In this document: positions 41,797 through 50,951 of the stretch, piece by piece
How positions within the stretch are numbered: position 1 is the first letter of the stretch
How the letters are laid out: the number at the start of each line of letters is the position of its first letter
Assembly: GCA_958448705.1 (NCBI GenBank)
Contig: CAUDEY010000003.1
Span: forward strand, 1-64,000
Reading direction: 5' to 3'
Source of the DNA: UMGS1322 sp900550765
GTDB taxonomy: Bacteria; Bacillota; Clostridia; Christensenellales; QALW01
DNA: 64,000 bases
The notes under the pieces: model-generated
Told to the model about the DNA's origin: nothing
Database searches by the model: none
Seen by the model: only the letters and a program-made list of their open reading frames with translations
Translations under genes and position numbers: made by a program

Positions 41797-43628
41797 TATA
41801 CGTCTTTACCTCCCGTTTTTATAAAGCGTCTCAGCCGCTTATACCAGCCCCAAAGCAGAAGCACTACCACCAGCACAATAATTCCCGTCATCATATACGG
41901 CATGATTTCCTCAAGCACCTTATCCCGATACTTATAAAAAGCCTTGCCATATTCTTCCTGAGAATATCCCTTTTTAAAATACTCTGCAGCCTTTAAATAG
42001 GTTTCCTTTTGCAGGGTACTATCCAGTTCCTCGGCGGCATCCATATAATAAACCTTTCCGATGCCGTTATAGGCAAGCACCGAGTTTGAAGACATTCCCA
42101 ATATTTTCTGCCAAGCCTCAACCGCCTCATCATACCGGCGCTCTTCATGACTGTTAACCGCCGTACGAAGAATCATTCCATACTCCGTAGGAATATACGT
42201 TGTCAGCTGCGCTCCGCCGGAATCCAGTACCACTAAGGTCTGATCGTCTGCTAAAAGCTCAATTGCCGAAGGACTAAGACTGGTTCCTTTTGTAAAGCCC
42301 ACCTGCTCCTCACGGTTCGTAAGGCTTCCGGTATTATTTTGCCTCTGTCCCAGCGCACCGAACACATACAGCAATTCACCGGTACTGGTATACGTAAATA
42401 CTCTGCCTTTTTGGGAATCCAAAATACTGGCAAGGCCATTTTCGGAAACAGTAACATCTACAATATAAGAATATGTAGAACGTTCCGCCGCATCGCCCAT
42501 ATCACCCGAGGGAGGAACAATGCCCTGCCGCTGCAGCACATCGGAACCGGCAGCATTCAACTTTCTCAGTGCTGCGCCGATCTCCGTATTGTCCTGAAAA
42601 TGAGATGCAAGGTCCTCCACTTTCAGCTGGGATATCGTTCCGTAAATAAAGCCTTCGCTGTCCAGCGTAACATTGCTGTATTCCGTAGAAAGATTCTGCT
42701 GCATCAAGCTCTTTGCCTCAGCCGTAAAGATCCGGCTTAAAAAAGAGGAAAGCGTCTGCTTTGTTCTGGTAGCACCGTAAAACTTAGTAAACTCGCCGTC
42801 CTTATTCAATTCTACCAGTCCCTGATAGCAATCCTTGGAAACCACAAACATACGCATAGAATTATCTACTACGATCTTCAGCGGTGTGTAAGTAATATCT
42901 GCAGCAGAAGAACCGCCGCTGCTTATAACCGTACCACCGGATCCGGTTCCCGCACTGGGTGCCGGCGTAGCTTCTGCCGGCGTTTCTGCCCCGCCTTCAT
43001 TTTCCGCAGGTGGCTCGGTTTCAGCAGGCGCCTCGGTTTCAGCAGGCATCTCTGTTGCTGTAGGTACTTCTGTTGCAGAAGGTGTTTTCTCTTCATCCTC
43101 CGGTATGATCATATCGTCAGAAAGATACTGTGAAATATCCGGGTCATCAAAGGTTCTATCAAATACAAAGAGGTCTTCCTCCCTGTCAAAAGCAAAACGC
43201 ACCACTCGCTTATTATTGGTATCGCAAATATAAAGCAAATCCTCGGGTGCATAAATAAACATACCGTTGGGAGAATTAAAAGAATCTTCCTCGGTTCCAT
43301 TCGTCCAAGTCTTAATAATCTGCTTTACCGTTTTTAAATCTTTATCCAATACAATAACACGGTTATTTCCCGTATCCGAAATAATAATTGACTCATTATA
43401 CTTAAACTGAACAAGATCTGACGGGTTCAGCATTGCTGTTCCTTCCAGATTTTCTAATCCGATAACGCCGCTGTCGACGATAACATCCGGAACATACGCC
43501 TGCGGCTCCTGATACGCGCCGGATTCTGTTACTGTATAATTCTGGTACGGCGCGGCAAATGCGGTAACGGATACCGCAAAAACCATTATAACGACAAATA
43601 CCAGAGATACTGCCCTTTTCATTTTCAT
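41796..43628 (-). CDS. NHL beta-propeller/TPR protein with C-terminal membrane anchor
   Basis: A 610-residue exported protein. A signal peptide (residues 1-25, ending AFAAP) is followed by NHL-type propeller repeats (VQFKYNESIIISDTGNNRVI; MFIYAPEDLLYICDTNNKRV). A low-complexity Pro/Thr/Glu/Ala linker (about 185-250) splits the propeller. TPR-like helices (about 500-560) and one membrane helix (about 572-592) end in a basic tail. Most of it should lie outside, anchored at the C-terminus. It may bind sugar or act as a scaffold for the binding protein and permeases. Confidence 0.82.
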   Translation of the reverse strand: MKMKRAVSLVFVVIMVFAVSVTAFAAPYQNYTVTESGAYQEPQAYVPDVIVDSGVIGLENLEGTAMLNPSDLVQFKYNESIIISDTGNNRVIVLDKDLKTVKQIIKTWTNGTEEDSFNSPNGMFIYAPEDLLYICDTNNKRVVRFAFDREEDLFVFDRTFDDPDISQYLSDDMIIPEDEEKTPSATEVPTATEMPAETEAPAETEPPAENEGGAETPAEATPAPSAGTGSGGTVISSGGSSAADITYTPLKIVVDNSMRMFVVSKDCYQGLVELNKDGEFTKFYGATRTKQTLSSFLSRIFTAEAKSLMQQNLSTEYSNVTLDSEGFIYGTISQLKVEDLASHFQDNTEIGAALRKLNAAGSDVLQRQGIVPPSGDMGDAAERSTYSYIVDVTVSENGLASILDSQKGRVFTYTSTGELLYVFGALGQRQNNTGSLTNREEQVGFTKGTSLSPSAIELLADDQTLVVLDSGGAQLTTYIPTEYGMILRTAVNSHEERRYDEAVEAWQKILGMSSNSVLAYNGIGKVYYMDAAEELDSTLQKETYLKAAEYFKKGYSQEEYGKAFYKYRDKVLEEIMPYMMTGIIVLVVVLLLWGWYKRLRRFIKTGGKDV

Positions 43629-43640
43629 CTGCCGGCCCCC

Positions 43641-44492
43641 TTAATCTTTCATACCTGATGTAGCCATAGTCTCGATAATATTACTCTGTGCTACGATAAA
43701 CAACGCAATCGGAACTGTCATAAGGATAACCGTTACCGCATTGGAAACACCCTGCCGGGCAACACCGGTAGAAACAATCTGCGTAAGTGCAAACGGCAGC
43801 GTTTTAAGAGACTCGCTCTGAATAAACACCGACGCGCCCAAGTTCCAAAGATTTTGTACAGAAAAAATCATCAGTGTAAGCCATGCGGATTTTACCTGTG
43901 GAAGAACGATGGACCAAAAGATTTTAAAGCTTCCGGCGCCATCAATACGAGCCGCCTCAATTAATGACCTTGGGATCTGTGACATAAACTGCTGCATCAA
44001 ATACATACCTAAAGAAGCACCAAACGTAGGAACGATAATCGCCCAATAGGTATCGATAAAGCCCAACTTTGCCATGATCATAAAAGACGGAATCCAAAGC
44101 ACAGTACCGTTAAACATAAGTGCTGTAACGATCATTCCCGAAATAAACTTTCTTCCGGGAAACTGATACAGAGAAAGCGGATAAGCGCACATAGAGCAAA
44201 ATACAATCTGACCGAAAGTACCCACTGAAGTAATAAACAGCGTATTAAAGAAATACCTTGAGAATGGCACCCAGGAATTTCCCATTAAAACAAACAGATC
44301 CGTATAATTCGTCGTTACCCATCTTTGCGGAAACAGTGTAGGCGGAAATTTAAACAGTTCATCCATGGGTTTAAAGGAGTTGCCTACTGCATATACCATC
44401 GGTAATACCATAAAACAGGCAATGACTACCAGGAACAATATACCAAGAAAATTTCCCGCTCCCGAGCGGTTGAGCTTTTTCGCCATTTTCAC
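43641..44492 (-). CDS. Carbohydrate ABC transporter permease (MalG-like), first pair
   Basis: A 283-residue permease with six helices. The EAA loop is IEAARIDGAGSFKIFWSIVL (about residues 175-194). It begins inside the end of the MalF-like gene (4-base overlap, ATGA). It is the partner of that protein and is distinct from the second permease pair in the same operon, with which it shares little sequence. Confidence 0.93.
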   Translation of the reverse strand: MKMAKKLNRSGAGNFLGILFLVVIACFMVLPMVYAVGNSFKPMDELFKFPPTLFPQRWVTTNYTDLFVLMGNSWVPFSRYFFNTLFITSVGTFGQIVFCSMCAYPLSLYQFPGRKFISGMIVTALMFNGTVLWIPSFMIMAKLGFIDTYWAIIVPTFGASLGMYLMQQFMSQIPRSLIEAARIDGAGSFKIFWSIVLPQVKSAWLTLMIFSVQNLWNLGASVFIQSESLKTLPFALTQIVSTGVARQGVSNAVTVILMTVPIALFIVAQSNIIETMATSGMKD

Positions 44493-45433
44493 TCACCCAC
44501 CTTCGAAAGCAATTTTTTAATGATCTTATTGGTAACAATCATCATCAGGAACAAGAGTACCGCAATTGCACAGGCATAGCCCATTTCCATTCGGTTATTC
44601 GCATAATCCTCCATATGATGGATCAACGTGTGCGCCACATAGTCCTGTGACGGGAACCCTACCAAGTTGGTGATCTGCGCACCTACTGAAAACGCACTTG
44701 TGATGCTCATAACCGCACCGAACATCAGCTGCGGCTTCATATATGGCAAAGTAATATACCAAAGTTCCTGAAAACGGTTTTTTACACCATCAATGGAGCC
44801 GGCCTCATAAAGCGTTCGATCGACGTTCTGCAAACCGGCAATAAACGTTAAAAAGCTGGTTCCCAAAGACGACCATAGAATAACGATCAAACAGCATGGC
44901 ACAATATAATCAACATCCTCCAGCCATTTTATATTGGTAAGTGTTAGTCCAGTATTCATTAAAAAGCCGTTCAGAAGTCCATACTGGTCTGAAGAAAAAA
45001 TGATCTTCCAAACAACATAGACGTTTGCCAATGTCGGTGCGTAATAAAACAATGTCATGACCGCCCTGGTCTTCCGGCCCAGCTCATTGATAAGCCAGGC
45101 GAAAAGCAGGGACATCAAATAACCACCGGGGCCGACAATAACGGCAAAGAACAACGTATTTTTAAAGGCCGTCATAAAAAGATCATCGGCAGTAAACAGC
45201 CTGATATAGTTATCCCAGCCGGTAAACACAGGCGGCTCCAGCACGTTAAAGTAAGTAAAGCTGAAATAAATAGCAACAAACACAGGTAAAACCGTAAATA
45301 CGATAAATACCAGCAAATACGGAAGCATAAACAAATAGAGGCTGCCGTTTTTACGCATTTCCTTGAACTGATAACGAATCCAATCCGAGAAAAACGACTT
45401 CTTTTTTGTTGCGGGATTCGATTGGTTAGCCAT
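44489..45433 (-). CDS. Carbohydrate ABC transporter permease (MalF-like), first pair
   Basis: A 314-residue permease with six helices and the LplB/UgpA-type opening KNGSLYLFMLPYLLVFIVFT. The EAA loop is YEAGSIDGVKNRFQELWYIT (about residues 205-224). It overlaps the binding-protein gene upstream by 8 bases and the MalG-like gene downstream by 4. It forms the channel with that gene's product and takes substrate from the binding protein. Confidence 0.93.
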   Translation of the reverse strand: MANQSNPATKKKSFFSDWIRYQFKEMRKNGSLYLFMLPYLLVFIVFTVLPVFVAIYFSFTYFNVLEPPVFTGWDNYIRLFTADDLFMTAFKNTLFFAVIVGPGGYLMSLLFAWLINELGRKTRAVMTLFYYAPTLANVYVVWKIIFSSDQYGLLNGFLMNTGLTLTNIKWLEDVDYIVPCCLIVILWSSLGTSFLTFIAGLQNVDRTLYEAGSIDGVKNRFQELWYITLPYMKPQLMFGAVMSITSAFSVGAQITNLVGFPSQDYVAHTLIHHMEDYANNRMEMGYACAIAVLLFLMMIVTNKIIKKLLSKVGE

Positions 45434-48400
45434 TATTCGTACTTCCTTTCGGTTTTGTCATTTCTATAATTTTATCCGCGAACTCTTCACGTTTGCGCGC
45501 AATTTCCTGATTGATCTTGCTTACATATTCCACAAACGTCGTATTAGGATCGGTATCGTTATTGATAACCTCTTTCCAGGCAAACTCAATATTCCGCGCG
45601 GTGTAATAACCACCGGGAACCTGCGGAACAGCTTTCGCATACTTCCATTGCTCCTGAATGGTTACCATTGATTTTTTGTCCCATGGCAGCCGTGACATCG
45701 CCTTTAGGTTCGCCGTCTGATATCTCGCCGCAGCACCCAGCAAGCTTTCGATCTCCGTACCGAAACGATACTGGGCGTCCTCACCAGTCCACCATTTCAT
45801 AAATTCCCAGGCACGCTGAATGTGGCTGCGTCCTTCTTCCGTAGTTTTATCCATAGCAAGCATAATGCATCCGGCCGAGCTGCTGCCGCAGGAATGATCC
45901 ACGACCACATTTCCATTTTCATCCAGCATCTGGTTGCCATTTTCATCATACTGCACCGTACCGGGAACCATAGCAAACTCCCAAAGTCCTTGAATTTCCG
46001 GAGCAAAAACAGCAAGCGTAGAATACGTACTGTAACTGGCAATCCCTACCGGAACTTCTCCAGTACGGAAACGGTTTGCAAAATCATACGTATTGGGCAG
46101 ATCATATAAAGTATAGAACTGCGTCCATTCCTTAAATGCATCAAGTGCCGCGTCCGAAGTCAGATCCGTCGTCGTGCGATCGTCGGTATAGAACTGACCT
46201 CCCTTCTGATAAAGCAGCATAGCATACGTAAGGTTACCTGCACCAACCGCACCAACCACGGGCACCGGCATAGCAAACGTCATTTGCTGGTTCTGCAATT
46301 CCCCTATAATATAGTATACATCTTCCCACGTCTCCGGAGGCTCCAGGCCCAGTTCCTCCAGAATATCGGTACGGTAGAAGATCATATAGAAATCCTGTGT
46401 TTCCGGAATCGCATAAATTCCATTTCCAAAAGAGAACGGTTCCACCGCACTGGAGGCAAATCTTTCGGGATCAAGCAGTACCTCCTCATAATCGGGGAAC
46501 AGCTCTTCGTCGGCCAAATTCATCACCGCACCGCGGAATGCATAGTTCACCGCGGCCTCCTCCCCACGTGACAGGCAGATATCCGGTCCGATGCCGGAGA
46601 GCGTAGAGGGCAGAAGTGATCCGGCGGCTACAAGCCGCGTACTTACGGCAATTCCCGTCTGTGCTGTAAACATATCGTCAATCAGCTGTTTTAAAATCGT
46701 GGCGTTATCTCTTGACCCCGTAAGGCCTACGCCTGTTTCCAGCCAAACCTCCACCGGTTCCTGTCCATCCTGCGCCACAGTACCACCGATATTATCGTAG
46801 TCCTCCGTAAAGGATGCGATAAAGGAACGAATTTCATGAACAAGGCTTTCAAAGAAATTGGCAGTTGCACGCGGCAGCCCCTCAGCCAATTTTTCCTCGG
46901 TAGTAATGACGATGTAATCCAGCTCCAGCGGATTTTTACTCATATCATTGATCCACGTTCCCATCGCCGCAATGGCATCTTTAAAATCCGTAAAAATACT
47001 TTTGATTTTTGTATGGTCAGAATTCATTTGTTCCAGAATCAGCATCATGCTCTTCAAGCTGGAAAGCTGTGCGCTGGAGCTCTTACCAAACACCTCAATA
47101 AAGCGTGCTTCCAGCTGTGTAAGATTTGCAGATTCGTCTCTGATAATCTGCAATGCATCAGGAACCATCGTATCCAGCATATAGTCACGATTCAGATCCG
47201 GAGAGGAACCGGTAATCATCAAAATTCTTCTATACGCGGTATTCAGCTGAGTAAGGCTGGTTTGAGCATCTGCCAGCAGATCGCCCAGATCGCCCAAGGT
47301 AGTCTCCAGGCGAATCGTATTTTCACCGGCATTTAAATAAAAGTAATACGTACCGTTCGTATCATCTCCCAATGTATAATAGGAGAAGGAACTGTCATAC
47401 CGAAAACGCAGATTGCCAGCTTCCTGACAAGGCTGAACGCCATTGATCAGCAGTTTTCGTGAAGTATACATACCGCTCAGGGTATTTTGCCGTGCCTTCA
47501 GCGTTATCGCATACAGACCGGATTTTTCTACCGATACCTTCCACTCGATCCACTCATTAGGACTCTGCCATTTATCCGCACCGATCGTATTATAACGGAT
47601 TTTACTGTGATGATACGGCACCGTAAGCGGAGAGGATCTATCGGTGATCGCATAGATCGTAGGCGATGACTTCAAAATATCATAAGTAACATCCTTGGTA
47701 GCGTCATAGGCCGTCGTATCCACAGGATCTATATAATTATTGTATTTATCTATCGCACTTTGGGTAAGGAACTGCGCGGAATGCTTATCGGTATAAATTT
47801 CCGGGGCATGCAGGCCTTCAGCCTGAATATACAAAGAATTAACTCCCGTCACCTTTTGATATCCGGCAGCCTGATACTGTGCAGTCAATTCTGCATAAGT
47901 GGGAATCTCCGCAATTTGATGAAGCTTTGCATATTCCACCACCATGCCTTCTTTTACAGCTTCAAAAGAAAGCACATGCGTCCCTGCTTCAAAATAGAAT
48001 TTGAACGGTGTCTGTTCATACCCCATATAATCTCTGACAGCAAGACTCTGCCATTGAGGTGCTTCTTCCTGATACGGGCGTTTTTCATTATTGGTCTGGC
48101 CATCAACACGCAAAAGCCCGGAATCCTTCCAAACACGTTCAAAATTGACCTGACGTGCTTCATAAAAAGGCACAGCATAATCAATATACAATCTGCGCTG
48201 TACTGCTGAACTTTTACTGGAAATACTGTACTGCTGTCCGTCTATCTCATATACCAGTTCGTCATAGGCAAAATACGAAAACGTAATGTTGTACAGCCCC
48301 GCCTGCTTTACATTGAAGACCCAGCCGCAGATGCCCTCATCATAAAAAAGGGCTCCCTCGCGAAGATCTTCGGGATCATTTTTCGGCGCAACCTTTACCA

Positions 48401-48734
48401 CGGGAAGGTTACCGATCACTTCGCCCGTATCCGGGTCAAACTGCACAGCATCCTTTCCGCTTAAAACGATTTCCTCTTGCGGCATAGCTTTATCGCTGTA
48501 CTTATTTTTGTACGCGGTATAATCTGCCGTACTTGAAACCGTGCTGTCAAAGGCTTGTGCCTCAGGCATTTCATAGTCAGCTTCCTCTTCTGTAGTGCCG
48601 ACCTCTGCTGCTTCACCGGGCGCCTGAGATCCATCAGCATTTTCCGGTGCGGCATACGCCACGCAGGCAAACACTGAAATCATCACTGACGCAATGATGA
48701 CAAAGACCAGCAGTCTGTTAAGCAAAGACTTCAT
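45426..48734 (-). CDS. Very large extracellular solute-binding protein with N-terminal carbohydrate-binding-like domains
   Basis: A 1,102-residue exported protein, over twice the usual length. After a signal peptide (residues 1-28) and an acidic linker come two beta-sandwich modules (about 65-260 and 370-480) that look like carbohydrate-binding domains (WVFNVKQAGLYNITFSYF; WIEWKVSVEKSGLYAITLKA). A helical region follows (about 490-640). The last 430 residues are a family 1 solute-binding protein (EVWLETGVGL; FSFGNGIYAIPETQDFYMIF; WEFMKWWTGEDAQYRF). Start is ATG 48734, after AGGAGG. Head of the eight-gene operon. It likely binds long glycans. Confidence 0.88.
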   Translation of the reverse strand: MKSLLNRLLVFVIIASVMISVFACVAYAAPENADGSQAPGEAAEVGTTEEEADYEMPEAQAFDSTVSSTADYTAYKNKYSDKAMPQEEIVLSGKDAVQFDPDTGEVIGNLPVVKVAPKNDPEDLREGALFYDEGICGWVFNVKQAGLYNITFSYFAYDELVYEIDGQQYSISSKSSAVQRRLYIDYAVPFYEARQVNFERVWKDSGLLRVDGQTNNEKRPYQEEAPQWQSLAVRDYMGYEQTPFKFYFEAGTHVLSFEAVKEGMVVEYAKLHQIAEIPTYAELTAQYQAAGYQKVTGVNSLYIQAEGLHAPEIYTDKHSAQFLTQSAIDKYNNYIDPVDTTAYDATKDVTYDILKSSPTIYAITDRSSPLTVPYHHSKIRYNTIGADKWQSPNEWIEWKVSVEKSGLYAITLKARQNTLSGMYTSRKLLINGVQPCQEAGNLRFRYDSSFSYYTLGDDTNGTYYFYLNAGENTIRLETTLGDLGDLLADAQTSLTQLNTAYRRILMITGSSPDLNRDYMLDTMVPDALQIIRDESANLTQLEARFIEVFGKSSSAQLSSLKSMMLILEQMNSDHTKIKSIFTDFKDAIAAMGTWINDMSKNPLELDYIVITTEEKLAEGLPRATANFFESLVHEIRSFIASFTEDYDNIGGTVAQDGQEPVEVWLETGVGLTGSRDNATILKQLIDDMFTAQTGIAVSTRLVAAGSLLPSTLSGIGPDICLSRGEEAAVNYAFRGAVMNLADEELFPDYEEVLLDPERFASSAVEPFSFGNGIYAIPETQDFYMIFYRTDILEELGLEPPETWEDVYYIIGELQNQQMTFAMPVPVVGAVGAGNLTYAMLLYQKGGQFYTDDRTTTDLTSDAALDAFKEWTQFYTLYDLPNTYDFANRFRTGEVPVGIASYSTYSTLAVFAPEIQGLWEFAMVPGTVQYDENGNQMLDENGNVVVDHSCGSSSAGCIMLAMDKTTEEGRSHIQRAWEFMKWWTGEDAQYRFGTEIESLLGAAARYQTANLKAMSRLPWDKKSMVTIQEQWKYAKAVPQVPGGYYTARNIEFAWKEVINNDTDPNTTFVEYVSKINQEIARKREEFADKIIEMTKPKGSTNNG

Positions 48735-48808
48735 GTTCTTCCTCCTGAAAGCTAAAATGTTTCTGCAAAAACGCTCAATATATAATAATGAGTCCACCGT
48801 GAGCAGAA

Positions 48809-48832
48809 TGATACATAATATCTACTGTATCA
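48809..48832. promoter_or_regulatory. Candidate operator of the DUF5696 transport operon
   Basis: TGATACA, ten bases, TGTATCA, a perfect inverted repeat that overlaps the -10 box and the transcription start of the operon promoter. Position suggests repression by a local or remote regulator. No regulator gene is in the operon. Confidence 0.6.
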
Positions 48833-48857
48833 TACCACCAAGAGGGGCCAAAGTCAA
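48829..48857 (-). promoter_or_regulatory. Promoter of the DUF5696 transport operon
   Basis: On the minus strand TTGACT (48852-48857), a 17-bp gap and TATGAT (48829-48834), 94 bases before the ATG of the large binding protein. Confidence 0.75.
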
Positions 48858-49057
48858 TATACTACCTAAAAAATTTTCCGAACTTCCAAAAATTACTTTT
48901 TCTCAAAAACTCCCTAATATCGGGCGTTTTCATCATTTTCTTTTTTGCTGTTAAAAAAATATTTACATTTTTAGCCCACCATTTTATCACAAAAAGAACA
49001 TTTGAATTCCAAACTTACCGCCGGATAAAAAAAGTTAAAAATAATTGTTTTTTCTTA

Positions 49058-49086
49058 TTGACTTCTGCGCCGCGTTAGGGTATAGT
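49058..49086 (+). promoter_or_regulatory. Promoter of the ABC exporter operon
   Basis: TTGACT (49058-49063), a 17-bp gap and TATAGT (49081-49086). The stretch 48858-49057 between the divergent promoters is AT-rich with no gene seen. Confidence 0.75.
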
Positions 49087-49144
49087 TATTATCAAGCTGC
49101 TTTTGAAGGCAGCTTCAAAATCAACGTGGTGCGAGGTGTTTCTT

Positions 49145-50938
49145 ATGAAGACACTAAAGCGACTGTTTCTCTATTTCAGGCCTTATTTGGGTATCATGAT
49201 ACTGTATTTGGTTATGGGTGCGCTGATCGTTTCGCTGGCCATGCTGCTGCCGCAGATCACAAAAGCCATCATAGCTTCAGTTATCGGCGATACTCCTTTT
49301 TCGATTTTGGGTCATACTCCCTCTTCAAAGGATGCACTTTTTCTGGAATTAGCTGTTGCCTGGCTCACCATTGTAATCGTGCGGCAGGGGCTTTCCTACA
49401 TCCGCGGTTATTTAATGGCCAAAAGTTCCATTAAAGCCGTTTGCAAAATGCGTGAAGATGTCTTTGAAAAATTAGTGTGGCAGTCACAAACCTTTTTACG
49501 CAATGAGAATACCGGAAATATTATGACGGTAATCAACGGTGACACGGAAATGATAAAAAACTTCTTTACCGGTACCGTACCCGCTATTTTGGAGGCCATC
49601 TTCGGTTTTATTTTTGCCAGTATCATGATCGGCCAAATGAGCTGGATCATGGTATTAACCGCCTACCTTTTTGTGGTGCCGCTGTTTCTTATCTCCCGCA
49701 AATTCAGTAAGGTATTCTATAAATGGTATCATTTTGTACGCGAATCCAGCGCGGACTTAAGCATGACCACCCAGGAAAACATCACCGGTATTCGTATTGT
49801 AAAGGCCTATGCCCAGGAAGAGCAGGAAAAGAAAAAATTTAAGGAAAAAAACGATGCGTTCCGCTACCATGGCATCAACTATATGGTAGTTTGGGGCAAG
49901 CATTTTATTCCCTTCGGAATTATCAGCAACCTGCCCAATATCGTACTGACCATTATGGCGGCTCTTTTAGTCATCAACGGCAATACACACTTTATGATGC
50001 TGGATCAAACGATGAGTGTGGCTGAATTTGTAGCTATCGGTGGATATGTAGGCTATATTCTGGTTCCTTTTCAGCAAATCAATAACTGGCTGAACCAAAC
50101 CCAGCAGGCTGCTACCAGTGCAGAAAAAGTTTTCCGTTTTTTAAACACCGGCTCTATTATTACCTCAAAAAAAGACGCACAGACGGTAGATCCTACCTGT
50201 GTAAACATTAAAATGGAACACGTGGGCTTCAGTGCAAACAAAACACAGATCATTGAGGATGTTACCATCGATCTGCCCCAAGGAAAAAGCCTCGGCATTA
50301 TGGGGACCACCGGCAGCGGCAAAACGATGGTAACCAACTTGATGACCCGCTTTTTTGATGTTACGGAAGGGGCCGTTACCATCAACGGCGTCGACGTAAA
50401 AGATATCGATCTAACCAGTCTGCGCGCCTGCTTTTCCCCCGTACTGCAGGACGTATTTCTGTTTTCCGATACCATTGCAAAAAATATCGCATTTGGGCGG
50501 CCAGACGCCACATATGACGATGTGTGCAATTGTGCAAAAATTGCGCAAGCGCACGATTTTATTTTAGAAACGCCGGATGGCTACGATACCATTGTCGGAG
50601 AACGCGGCATGGGCCTTTCCGGCGGGCAGAAACAGCGTATCTCCATCGCCCGCGCTCTGCTGTTTAACGCGCCGGTCCTGATTTTTGATGATGCGACCAG
50701 CGCGCTGGATATGGAAACCGAACAGGAACTGTATCATGCGCTGCGCAGCCGCGGCAGCAATCAAAGTCATATCATTATCGCCCACAGAATTTCTTCGGTA
50801 AAAGACTGTGACGAAATCCTTATTATGGATAAAGGACGTATCATAGAACGCGGTACCCATGAGGAGCTGCTGGCACTGCATGGACAATATTACGAAATTT
50901 ACAAAGAACAGTACAGCACTGTTCTTGAGGCAGTCTAA
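49145..50938 (+). CDS. Heterodimeric ABC exporter half-transporter (degenerate-site subunit)
   Basis: A 597-residue protein with six membrane helices (about residues 1-310) fused to an ATPase domain (about 335-590). It has Walker A GTTGSGKT, the signature GLSGGQKQR and the H-loop IIAHR. Walker B is LIFDDATSALD, so the catalytic Glu is Asp. With the next gene it should form a BmrCD/TM287-288-type exporter for drugs, lipids or peptides. Start is ATG 49145, after GAGGTG. Confidence 0.94.
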   Translation: MKTLKRLFLYFRPYLGIMILYLVMGALIVSLAMLLPQITKAIIASVIGDTPFSILGHTPSSKDALFLELAVAWLTIVIVRQGLSYIRGYLMAKSSIKAVCKMREDVFEKLVWQSQTFLRNENTGNIMTVINGDTEMIKNFFTGTVPAILEAIFGFIFASIMIGQMSWIMVLTAYLFVVPLFLISRKFSKVFYKWYHFVRESSADLSMTTQENITGIRIVKAYAQEEQEKKKFKEKNDAFRYHGINYMVVWGKHFIPFGIISNLPNIVLTIMAALLVINGNTHFMMLDQTMSVAEFVAIGGYVGYILVPFQQINNWLNQTQQAATSAEKVFRFLNTGSIITSKKDAQTVDPTCVNIKMEHVGFSANKTQIIEDVTIDLPQGKSLGIMGTTGSGKTMVTNLMTRFFDVTEGAVTINGVDVKDIDLTSLRACFSPVLQDVFLFSDTIAKNIAFGRPDATYDDVCNCAKIAQAHDFILETPDGYDTIVGERGMGLSGGQKQRISIARALLFNAPVLIFDDATSALDMETEQELYHALRSRGSNQSHIIIAHRISSVKDCDEILIMDKGRIIERGTHEELLALHGQYYEIYKEQYSTVLEAV

Positions 50939-50951
50939 AGGAGGTGTTCTT

